Of a stretch of 64,000 nucleotides of DNA, positions 1-7,286 are shown piece after piece. The stretch lies in NCBI GenBank assembly GCA_023416735.1, contig JAEZGX010000014.1:1-64000 (forward strand), in the 5' to 3' direction. This DNA is from Verrucomicrobiota bacterium (GTDB lineage: Bacteria; Verrucomicrobiota; Verrucomicrobiia; Opitutales; Opitutaceae). Numbering within the stretch: the first letter of the stretch is position 1; the number at the start of each line of letters is the position of its first letter. The notes under the pieces were generated by a model. That model did no database searches, was not told the origin of the DNA, and was given only the letters and a program-made list of their open reading frames with translations. Made by a program: the position numbers and the translations under genes.

Positions 1-67
1 CAGTCTCCACGGCAATTCGGGTGGTTTTCCGAATCCCAGGTTCGTCGTCAACGATCAGGACGCGCAT
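1..67 (-). CDS. Response regulator, N-terminal fragment (partial)
   Basis: Only the first 22 codons lie in the window; the gene continues past position 1. They read MRVLIVDDEPGIRKTTRI and on to AVET, which is the first beta strand of a CheY-like receiver domain followed by the acidic pair (DD) that binds magnesium beside the phospho-acceptor. This start fits because the receiver fold begins at residue 2. The output domain is outside the window, so the regulated process cannot be told. A strong terminator-like hairpin sits about 40 bases upstream on the same strand, so the gene either has its own short promoter or is read through an attenuator. Confidence 0.85.
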   Translation of the reverse strand, partial: MRVLIVDDEPGIRKTTRIAVET

Positions 68-104
68 GTAGTCGAAGTGTGAGGGGGATACTGAACGCTT
101 GGCA

Positions 105-144
105 AAAGCCAAAAACAAGGCGGGGCCGCTTGCGCGGCCCCGCC
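105..144 (-). terminator. Rho-independent terminator or attenuator on the minus strand
   Basis: An 11-bp perfect stem (119-129 with 134-144, loop 130-133) is followed on the minus strand by a T-rich tract (TTGTTTTTGG, to about 105). It ends whatever is transcribed leftward from about 290, just ahead of the response regulator start at 67. Confidence 0.7.
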
Positions 145-290
145 AGGTCCAGCTTCAACTCACTGTCCTGCAGACCTAGGGCCCACAGGCAGTGTCGGTG
201 GAAATGACAGGCACGCATTGGCACTGTTCCGTTGATGAAATCGCCGTCGCGGAACTTTCGCCCCGATGTCTCACGATCCTTGCTCATCGC
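145..290 (-). ncRNA. Candidate small RNA or leader ahead of the response regulator
   Basis: The minus strand between about 290 and the terminator at 105-144 can form at least one further hairpin (ACTGCCTG near 190-200 with CAGGACAGT near 165-175, one bulge). A reading frame opens here (ATG at 287, with GGAG eight bases upstream), but it runs through the terminator without a stop and resembles no known protein. A structured RNA is therefore more likely than a protein. Evidence is limited to the predicted folds and the terminator. Confidence 0.3.
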
Positions 291-539
291 CACAGCTCCG
301 GGCCTCATTCCAGCCAACCCAACATCTTCTGCAAAATTCTGGTCATCAATCATCAACGCACCCTTCGGGGAAAACGTCCAACACCCTTAATTCGCCACGC
401 ATCCAGATTTTAGATACTTTTCGGGGGAAGAGTCGGGCGGAACCACGGCGCGCGCGGACCGTGAAATCCCCCACGCGCACCGCGCTCGATTTCTTTTGTC
501 GAATCCCCGCGCGGATCTCTCTAACCCCATCCCCATCAT

Positions 540-1784
540 ATGCCCACTTCCATCCCGGCCGAACCCCGCCCTCCTAGTCCCTCCAATCCTCCCGCACCGC
601 TTCCCACCGCCGGAAAGCTCACCGACCTCGAGATCAAGGACGCCCAGCTGATCTTCGGTTCCGTCTGGCAACACCTCGAAGCCGAGGTCGGGCGCGAAAA
701 CCTGCGCTTCCCCAAGGAAATCATTCTCCTCGGCGGCGCCCCCGGCGCCGGTAAAGGAACCAACACCGCCTTCATCGCCAAAGCCCGCGGCCTCACCTGC
801 CCGCCCGTCGTCATCAGCGCGTTGCTCGATTCGCCCGACGCCCAGCGACTGAAAAACGCCGGCAACATGGTCGGCGACCGCGAGGTCGTCAGCCTCCTCC
901 TCCGCGAACTGCTCAAGCCGATCTATCGCGACGGCGTCATCATCGACGGCTTCCCCCGCACCAACGTTCAGGTCGAGTGCCTCAAGCTCCTCGTGAACAA
1001 GATGCACGCCCTGCGTCGTGAGTTTTTCAATACACCGCTCGGCATCCACTTCCGCCATCCGACGATCCACATCATGGTGCTGTTCGTCGACGAGAAGGAA
1101 TCCATCGCCCGTCAGCTCAAACGCGGCGCCCAAACCCGCGCCCACAACGAGGAAGTTCGCCGCACCGGCGTCGGCACCCTCTGGGATGACCGCGCCACCG
1201 ACCACGATGAAGCCCTCGCCCAACGCCGCTATCGCGTTTTCAAGGAGCAGACGTGGGACGCCCTCCAGTCCCTCAAGGAGATTTTTCACTATCATTTCAT
1301 AAACGCCCAAGGCCCGGTCGACGAGGTTGAGCAAAACATCCTCAAGGAACTCGAATACCAAAGCACCCTCGAGCTGGATCCGCGCACCGTTGACCGGCTC
1401 CGCAGTCTCCCCGTCGCTAGCGAAATCATCATTCACGCGCGGCAGGAACTGGTGAAACGCCTCGACAGCTACGAATTCGGACACCCCGAGCTCTTCTCAC
1501 AGGTGGTCACGTTCATCACGCGCAAGATCATGCCGATCGTCCTGCGCCACTCGATCTCCGGCGTCGCCCTCATCAACACCGAGGAGCCGCTCCTCGACGA
1601 TCCGGCCGCGCTCGCGATGCTCATCGATGTGTTTTCCGAGCGCGGCTACCACGCCGTCGTCGATCTTCACCGCATCGAGGTTCCCGACAAAGTAGACCTC
1701 CAAACCGGCCAAATCACCTGCCGCATCAAAAAGGTCTTCCGCATCCAAATCCGCTTCCACGGCTCCGAAATCCGCCGCGGCTAA
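540..1784 (+). CDS. Adenylate-kinase-like nucleoside monophosphate kinase with C-terminal extension
   Basis: The product has 414 residues, against about 215 for a bacterial adenylate kinase. After a proline-rich N-terminus of about 25 residues it has the P-loop GGAPGAGKGT (about 65-74) and the NMP-binding signature DGFPRT (about 136-141), so a phosphoryl transfer between a nucleoside triphosphate and a monophosphate is expected in the cytoplasm. The lid region is replaced by a helical stretch (FVDEKESIARQLKRG) without zinc cysteines. Residues about 290-414 form an additional domain that I do not recognise. It may be a verrucomicrobial variant rather than the housekeeping Adk. Confidence 0.8.
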   Translation: MPTSIPAEPRPPSPSNPPAPLPTAGKLTDLEIKDAQLIFGSVWQHLEAEVGRENLRFPKEIILLGGAPGAGKGTNTAFIAKARGLTCPPVVISALLDSPDAQRLKNAGNMVGDREVVSLLLRELLKPIYRDGVIIDGFPRTNVQVECLKLLVNKMHALRREFFNTPLGIHFRHPTIHIMVLFVDEKESIARQLKRGAQTRAHNEEVRRTGVGTLWDDRATDHDEALAQRRYRVFKEQTWDALQSLKEIFHYHFINAQGPVDEVEQNILKELEYQSTLELDPRTVDRLRSLPVASEIIIHARQELVKRLDSYEFGHPELFSQVVTFITRKIMPIVLRHSISGVALINTEEPLLDDPAALAMLIDVFSERGYHAVVDLHRIEVPDKVDLQTGQITCRIKKVFRIQIRFHGSEIRRG

Positions 1785-1785
1785 A

Positions 1786-1819
1786 GAAATTTTCGATTCG
1801 GGATTTTCGATTTTCGATC
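1786..1819 (+). repeat. ATTTTCGA array, left of the S23-type gene
   Basis: Overlapping copies of ATTTTCGA/TTTCGATT lie immediately after the kinase stop. The same word occurs inverted at 2257-2289, on the other side of the four-helix-bundle gene, and in both orientations at 63463-63561. Confidence 0.6.
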
Positions 1820-1879
1820 TCAGCGCACATCCGCTGCTGGCATGGCTGCGCATAAACTCGCGACGCTTCCTCTCCAGCC

Positions 1880-2239
1880 ATGAACGAAACCGAAATGAAA
1901 CTCCGCACCAAGCGCTTTGCACTGCGCATCCTCAAGTTGATCGAAGCCCTCCCTGATACTCGGTCGGGGCGGATCCTGGCCAATCAACTCGGCCGCTCGG
2001 GCACATCGGTCGGCGCCAACTACCGCGCCGCGTGCCGCGCCAAATCCACCGCGGACATGATGGCCAAACTCTCCGTTGTCGAAGAAGAAGCCGACGAAAG
2101 CGCGTTCTGGCTGGAGCTGATTCCCGAGGCCGAACTCGTGCCCGCCGCGAAAACGGAGAGCCTGCTTCAAGAAGCCAGCGAACTCACCGCCATCATGGTC
2201 GCCTCCCGTAAAACGCTCCTCCGCAACAAGCAGAAATAG
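1880..2239 (+). CDS. Four-helix-bundle protein (S23/IVP, bAvd-like)
   Basis: This 119-residue all-helical protein has the features of the TIGR02436/PF05635 family: the GRILANQLGRSGTSVGANY turn between helices 1 and 2, then AACRAKSTADMMAKLSVVEEEADES and the SELTAIMVASRKTL final helix. Members are found in 23S rRNA intervening sequences, as stand-alone genes, and as Avd in diversity-generating retroelements; Avd binds RNA and reverse transcriptase. No reverse transcriptase or variable repeat is visible here. The gene is bracketed by inverted ATTTTCGA arrays, as though it were inserted as a cassette. Its own biochemical role is unknown. Confidence 0.85.
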   Translation: MNETEMKLRTKRFALRILKLIEALPDTRSGRILANQLGRSGTSVGANYRAACRAKSTADMMAKLSVVEEEADESAFWLELIPEAELVPAAKTESLLQEASELTAIMVASRKTLLRNKQK

Positions 2240-2256
2240 CCGGCGCAGCTGCCTTA

Positions 2257-2289
2257 AATCGAAATTCGAAAATCCAAATTCGAAAATCT
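2257..2289 (-). repeat. ATTTTCGA array, right of the S23-type gene (inverted)
   Basis: TCGAAAAT/TCGAATTT words lie in inverse orientation to the array at 1786-1819. Together the two arrays frame the 360-bp gene. This array lies just before the stop codon end of the leftward permease gene. Confidence 0.6.
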
Positions 2290-2291
2290 CT

Positions 2292-3533
2292 TCACTCGTA
2301 TCTCAGCGCCTCGATCGGATCCAGCCGCGCCGCTTTCCACGCGGGATAAAACCCAAACCCCACGCCGATCCCCGAGCACACCATCAAGCCAATCGCCGCC
2401 CAGTTCCACGGGAACACGATCGACGCATTCATCCACATCGCGATCCCGTTCCCCGCGATCACGCCCAACACGATCCCCGCCACCCCACCCGCGAGCGAAA
2501 TCACCACCGACTCGATCAAAAACTGCGTAAGGATGCTCCGCCGCCGCGCACCGATCGATTTCCGAATCCCGATTTCCTTCGTCCGTTCCGTCACGCTCAC
2601 GAGCATGATGTTCATGATCCCCACGCCCGCCGCCAGCAGCGCGATCGCGCTGATCACGAACGCCCCCGCGCCCACGACATTCGCCACTTTCGCAAACGCC
2701 GCGATCAACGATTCGTTCGAAAACACCTCGAAATCGTTCTCTTCCTCCGGCTCCAGCCCCCTCACGATCCGCATCACCGTGATGGCCTTGTCCAAGGTCT
2801 CCTGATACACCACTTGCGACGGCGCCTGCGTCGCGATGTTCACCGACTGCCTCAAGCTCCCAAAGTCCACGGCATAACGCGTGATCGGGATGATGATGAT
2901 TCCGTCCTGGCTCTGCCCAAACGAGGTCCCCTTCCGCCCCAACAACCCCACGATCGTGTAGGTCTGCCCCGCCACTTTGATCAACTTCCCCAGCGGCGGC
3001 TCCGATAAAAACAGTTTCTCCACCACATCCTGTCCGACCAGGCACACCGGCCGCGCCAGATCGATGTCCGTTTCGTTGATATTCCTGCCTGTCTCGATCG
3101 TGTGCTGGTTCGTCGCCAGATAATGCTGGTTCCCTCCCGCGAAGGTCAGCCCCGGCGTCGTCTTCCTGTTCTCATACACCGCCTGCGCCTTCCGCCCGTC
3201 GAGATACAATTCGAGGCTCACCACCTCGGAAACCTCCTCCATCATCCGCTGGTAACGCAGCGCCTCCTCCAGCGTGATATTTCGGCGCATCTCGTATTTT
3301 CGCCGATCCTGGCCGCCGGTCTGAATTCCCGCCGGCCACTTCTGAAATTGAAACGCGTTCGAGCCCAGCATGCTCAACCCTGACTCGATCGACCCGCGCA
3401 AACCCGCCACCACCGTCATCACGCCGATCACCGAAAACACGCCGATCGTGATTCCCGCCATCGTGAGCAACGACCGCAGTTTGTTCACGCCCAGCGACGC
3501 GAACGCCATTTTCAAGATCTCGCCGATTCCCAT
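2292..3533 (-). CDS. ABC transporter permease, MacB/FtsX type (second permease)
   Basis: 413 residues. The N-terminal membrane segment (ILKMAFASLGVNKLRSLLTMAGITIGVFSVIGV) is followed by a periplasmic MacB_PCD domain (about 50-280) and an FtsX-type C-terminal bundle with the coupling motif TERTKEIGIRKSIGARR. The product would form the inner-membrane part of a tripartite mechanotransmission pump. It is the last gene of a leftward operon, nine bases after the first permease, and is clearly paralogous to it. The substrate is not evident. Confidence 0.9.
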   Translation of the reverse strand: MGIGEILKMAFASLGVNKLRSLLTMAGITIGVFSVIGVMTVVAGLRGSIESGLSMLGSNAFQFQKWPAGIQTGGQDRRKYEMRRNITLEEALRYQRMMEEVSEVVSLELYLDGRKAQAVYENRKTTPGLTFAGGNQHYLATNQHTIETGRNINETDIDLARPVCLVGQDVVEKLFLSEPPLGKLIKVAGQTYTIVGLLGRKGTSFGQSQDGIIIIPITRYAVDFGSLRQSVNIATQAPSQVVYQETLDKAITVMRIVRGLEPEEENDFEVFSNESLIAAFAKVANVVGAGAFVISAIALLAAGVGIMNIMLVSVTERTKEIGIRKSIGARRRSILTQFLIESVVISLAGGVAGIVLGVIAGNGIAMWMNASIVFPWNWAAIGLMVCSGIGVGFGFYPAWKAARLDPIEALRYE

Positions 3534-3542
3534 GATGAGTTC

Positions 3543-4796
3543 CTATTCGTAGCGAAGCGCCACCACCGGATCCAACCGCGACGCGCCCCACGCCGGCGCG
3601 AAGCCCGACACGATTCCCGTGAGCACCGACACCGCCATGCTCACGAACACGAGATTCATCGAAAACTCCACCGGCAGGCTCGGCATGCCCTGCTGCAACA
3701 GCCGGCAAATCCCATAGGTCAGCGCCAGTCCCACCAACCCTCCGATCAAACAAATCGACACGGCCTCGATCAAAAACTGCAGCAGAATCGTCCGCCGCCG
3801 CGCCCCCAGCGCCTTGCGCGTGCCGATCTCCTTCGTCCGCTCCTTCACGCTCACGAACGTGATGTTCATGATGCCGATCGCTCCGACAAACAGCGACAAG
3901 CCCGTGATCCCCAAACCCGCGACCGCGATCCCCGACTTCAACGGATCCAGCTGCTTCTTGAACGCCTGCTGCTGATTCACCGAAAAATTGTCGCGCTCGC
4001 CCGGCAGCTGCCCGCGCACGCGACGCATCGCGCCAATCAACTCCTCCTGCGCCTCATCCAGCCGGTTCTTGTCTTTCACCTTCACCCGCACGTCCGTCCC
4101 GCGCCAGCTCAGCCCGAAATATTTCCGATACGCGTTCAGCGGCAAAATCGCCTGCGCATCCATGCTGAACAAACCGAGAAACGAGCCCTGCTTCGCCAGC
4201 ACGCCGATCACCGTAAACGGCTGCCCGCGGATCAGCACCGTCTCATCCAGCGCCGCCCGCCCGGGAAAAAGATGCTCCGCCACGTCGAACCCCAGCACGC
4301 ACACCTGCCGGCCGCCCGACGCCTCCGCCTCATTGAACAACCGCCCGTATTCAAAATCCGCCGACATCATCTGCGCGTAGTCCGCCGTCGTCCCGAAGAC
4401 ATACACGTTGCTCACCTGCTGCTTGCCCGCCTTCACCGCCTCGCCCCGCCCCAGCACCGGCACCGCGATCTGCAAGAGCGAGTTCGGCGTCGCCTCGATG
4501 ATCCGGTTCAAACGCGCCGCGTGCAACGGCTCCAGCCGCGGACGATTCTCGTAGTTCCACCAATCCTCCACGCCCTGCCACGGCCACTTCTGCACGTAGA
4601 GCACGTCGTCCCCCAGCATCGCCAGGCTCCGCTGAAATCCCACATCGATCCCGCGAATCGCCGTCCCCATCAGCGTCACCGCCACGATGCCGATGATCAC
4701 GCCCAGCGCCGTCAGCACCGAGCGCATCTTGTTCGCCCGGATCTGCGCCAACGCGATCCGAAACGCCTCCGTCAGCTCATAGATCAGCCGCGTCAT
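3543..4796 (-). CDS. ABC transporter permease, MacB/FtsX type (first permease)
   Basis: 417 residues with the same layout as its neighbour: an N-terminal helix (NKMRSVLTALGVIIGIVAVTLMG), a periplasmic core domain, then three C-terminal helices and the motif KERTKEIGTRKALGARRR, which contacts the ATPase. Two different permeases with one separate ATPase suggest a heterodimeric transporter, unlike E. coli MacB, where ATPase and permease are fused and homodimeric. It lies 19 bases after the ATPase gene. Confidence 0.9.
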   Translation of the reverse strand: MTRLIYELTEAFRIALAQIRANKMRSVLTALGVIIGIVAVTLMGTAIRGIDVGFQRSLAMLGDDVLYVQKWPWQGVEDWWNYENRPRLEPLHAARLNRIIEATPNSLLQIAVPVLGRGEAVKAGKQQVSNVYVFGTTADYAQMMSADFEYGRLFNEAEASGGRQVCVLGFDVAEHLFPGRAALDETVLIRGQPFTVIGVLAKQGSFLGLFSMDAQAILPLNAYRKYFGLSWRGTDVRVKVKDKNRLDEAQEELIGAMRRVRGQLPGERDNFSVNQQQAFKKQLDPLKSGIAVAGLGITGLSLFVGAIGIMNITFVSVKERTKEIGTRKALGARRRTILLQFLIEAVSICLIGGLVGLALTYGICRLLQQGMPSLPVEFSMNLVFVSMAVSVLTGIVSGFAPAWGASRLDPVVALRYE

Positions 4797-4815
4797 CGAG
4801 TTTGCCTTCCGCCGC

Positions 4816-5556
4816 TCAGACCACCGCTTCGTCGCTCTCGATCAACCCATCGCGCAACCGCACGATCCGCCGCGCGTGCCGCGCAATGTCCTCTTCGTGC
4901 GTCACCACGATGATCGTGTTCCCCTGCGCATAGAGCTGCTCGAAAAGCGCCATGATCTCCACGCCCGTTTTAGAATCCAGATTCCCCGTCGGCTCGTCCG
5001 CCAGGATGATCGAGGGATTGTTCACCAGCGCACGCGCGATCGCCACGCGTTGACGCTGACCGCCCGAAAGCTCGTTCGGCTTGTGGTGCATGCGATTGCC
5101 CAGCCCCACATTCTCCAGCGCCACCATCGCCAGCTCCCGCCGCTCGGCCGGCGTCACTCCCGCGTAAATCAGCGGCAGCTCCACATTGTGCAACGCATTC
5201 GAGCGCGGCAGCAGGTTGAAGGTCTGAAACACGAAGCCGATTTCGCGATTCCGGATGTCCGCCAGCTCGTCGTCATCCATGTGCGCCACGCTCTTGCCGT
5301 TGAAATAATACTCGCCCGCCGTCGGCGTATCCAAGCATCCGAGCATGTTCATCAGCGTCGACTTGCCCGAACCCGACGGCCCCATGATCGCCAGGTATTC
5401 GTTGCGCCGGATGCTCAACGCCACGCCGCGCAACGCATGGATGATCTCCTCGCCCATGCGGTAAAGCTTCGTCACGCCGGAAATCTCGATCACGAGTTCG
5501 CCCGGCGGACGCACGATCCGCGGCAGTCCCTCGGCAGGAGCAGTAGGAGGAATCAT
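4816..5556 (-). CDS. ABC transporter ATP-binding protein, MacB/LolD family
   Basis: The 246-residue ATPase has Walker A GPSGSGKST (about 59-67), Q-loop QTFNLLPR, signature LSGGQRQRVAIARAL, Walker B ILADEPTGNLD and the H-loop VTHEED. It powers the two permeases encoded downstream. The first 20 residues (MIPPTAPAEGLPRIV) are an unconserved extension; a later start is possible, but none lies at a better position. It sits 31 bases after the adaptor gene in the same operon. Confidence 0.93.
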   Translation of the reverse strand: MIPPTAPAEGLPRIVRPPGELVIEISGVTKLYRMGEEIIHALRGVALSIRRNEYLAIMGPSGSGKSTLMNMLGCLDTPTAGEYYFNGKSVAHMDDDELADIRNREIGFVFQTFNLLPRSNALHNVELPLIYAGVTPAERRELAMVALENVGLGNRMHHKPNELSGGQRQRVAIARALVNNPSIILADEPTGNLDSKTGVEIMALFEQLYAQGNTIIVVTHEEDIARHARRIVRLRDGLIESDEAVV

Positions 5557-5587
5557 CGATGTCTTCGTTTCTAGCGCCGCTCCGCCG

Positions 5588-6979
5588 TTACTTTTTCTCT
5601 TCCGCCTTCTTCGGCTTCTCGAGCTGCACTTTCATTCCATCCTTCAACCGCCGGCTGATCGCCGCGTAACTGCCCGACACGACTTCATCTCCTTCCGCCA
5701 CGCCGGTCTTTACTTCGATGTGAGTCATGTCCGCGATCCCCGTTTCCACCGGCACCATCTTCACCGTATCGCCGTTCTTCACGAACACCACGCGCTGCAT
5801 CCGATCGCGATTCCGCCGCGCCTCCGCGCGTTCGTCCTTCGCCTCGAGCGCGTTGCCCGACTTCTCCTGCGCGTCTTTCGCCATCTTCTGCTGAAACTCC
5901 TCCGACGTCAGACCACCCTCGGCGCGCACCGTCACACTCTGGATCGGCACCGCCAACACATTCTCCACCGTCTGCGTCTCGATGTCCGCCGTCGCACTCA
6001 TCCCTGGCCGCAACTGGATATCGCTTTCGATGATTTTGATCTTCACCAAAAAGTTCGTGACCTCGTCGCTCACGCTCTGATTCCCCTGCGCCGCTCCACC
6101 GCTTCCGGCCGACGCTGCCGAGCTGCCGATTTCCTTCACCGTTCCCGTGAATTTGCGCCCGGGATACGCGTCGATCGCGATCGTCGACCGATCGCCGATC
6201 TTCACGTTCACGATGTCGTTTTCGTTCACCTTCACGCGCAGTTCCATGTTCGCCAGGTCCGCGATGCGCATCATTTCGGTGCCCGTGAATTGTCCGGTCG
6301 CCACCACGCGCTCGCCCGCCTCGCTGGTCAACGAACTCACCGTTCCATCCATCGGCGCATAAATCGTCGTCTTGCTCAGCTGATCCGCCGCCTGGTTCAA
6401 CGAGCCTTCCGTCCGCCTAATCTGCGCGAGCGCATTGTCATGATTCGCCACAGCCACGTCCAGCTGCGTGCGCGCCGCCGTGAAGTCCGAATCCGAAATC
6501 AGGTTCTTCCCATAAAGATCCTCCGCCCGTTTGAAATCTTCCTGCGCCTTCAACAGCTGCGCCTTGTTCTGCACCGCAACCGCCTTCGCCGCCACCAGGT
6601 TCGCCTCCTGCTGCTCGTATTGGGCCTGATAAAAATCAGGCTTAATCTTCGCCAGCAAGTCGCCCTTCTTCACCACATTCCCTTCCTTCACCGGCAGCTC
6701 GATGATTTCGCCCGCCACCTCCGGCGAAATTTTCACCTCCACCTCCGGCTGCACTTTGCCCGTCGCGGTCACCATCTGCGTGATCGTCTTCACGATCACC
6801 TTGTCGGTCGTGACCATCACCGCGCCTTCGTTTCCGCGATTGCGCATCTTCGCTCCCGCGATCAACGCGATCAGCAACACGACTCCGCCCAGGATGAACC
6901 ACTTCATCTTGGACTTTTTCTTCTTCGGAGCGCCTTGCGACGGGCGCGGGGCAGGAGCAGGGGCAGGAGCCGGATTCAT
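5588..6979 (-). CDS. Periplasmic adaptor subunit, MacA/HlyD family
   Basis: 463 residues from the start MNPAPAPAPAPRPSQ. Upstream in-frame codons are unlike coding sequence, so this start was chosen. A Lys-rich stretch precedes a single membrane anchor (MKWFILGGVVLLIALIAG, about 25-44). Next come the barrel-sandwich/lipoyl domain (VTATGKVQPEVEVKISPEVAGEI), a helical hairpin rich in Ala and Gln (about 120-200), the second lipoyl half and beta-barrel, and a C-terminal membrane-proximal domain with a charged insertion (KMAKDAQEKSGNALEAKDER). It links the inner-membrane pump to an outer-membrane duct; no TolC-like gene is in the window. First gene of the operon. Confidence 0.92.
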   Translation of the reverse strand: MNPAPAPAPAPRPSQGAPKKKKSKMKWFILGGVVLLIALIAGAKMRNRGNEGAVMVTTDKVIVKTITQMVTATGKVQPEVEVKISPEVAGEIIELPVKEGNVVKKGDLLAKIKPDFYQAQYEQQEANLVAAKAVAVQNKAQLLKAQEDFKRAEDLYGKNLISDSDFTAARTQLDVAVANHDNALAQIRRTEGSLNQAADQLSKTTIYAPMDGTVSSLTSEAGERVVATGQFTGTEMMRIADLANMELRVKVNENDIVNVKIGDRSTIAIDAYPGRKFTGTVKEIGSSAASAGSGGAAQGNQSVSDEVTNFLVKIKIIESDIQLRPGMSATADIETQTVENVLAVPIQSVTVRAEGGLTSEEFQQKMAKDAQEKSGNALEAKDERAEARRNRDRMQRVVFVKNGDTVKMVPVETGIADMTHIEVKTGVAEGDEVVSGSYAAISRRLKDGMKVQLEKPKKAEEKK

Positions 6980-7286
6980 AGATCGGTGCGTGTAAGAGGT
7001 GCGAGGGTTGGAAATCGCCGCCGGCTTGGCAAGCGGCCCGTCTCGGTCGCGATCGTGATCCGCGAAAACGCCTTTGCGACGAAGCCCGCGCCTTTCGCGA
7101 TGAAGCGAAAGGCATGATCGCCCGACAAACGTATTCCAACGGCCGACGCTGGCATCCCCCGACAACACACCCACCCTCCCAAAGTTACACGAATAGTTGG
7201 ATGAGCGGCCCTGCTGAAAGATGAACGGCCCAGCCGTTTCGCACCTCCTCCTTGCCACTCGCACGTGTCCGAACACGCTCCCCGTC

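Larger units (their letters stand above)
68..539. other. 472-base gap without a convincing gene
   Basis: It contains the minus-strand terminator and candidate RNA described separately (105-290). The rest (about 291-539) shows no conserved reading frame. It presumably carries the promoter for the rightward kinase gene at 540 and for the leftward RNA or regulator. Confidence 0.5.

Noticed and set aside
48..356. 102-residue minus-strand frame over the left terminator
   Set aside because: It runs through the terminator hairpin and overlaps the response regulator start; no family match.
1880..2239. Diversity-generating retroelement
   Set aside because: The Avd-like protein is present, but no reverse transcriptase, template repeat or variable target is visible nearby.
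5720..7117. 465-residue His/Arg-rich frame opposite the adaptor gene
   Set aside because: Composition of an antisense shadow; the sense strand has a clear HlyD family protein.
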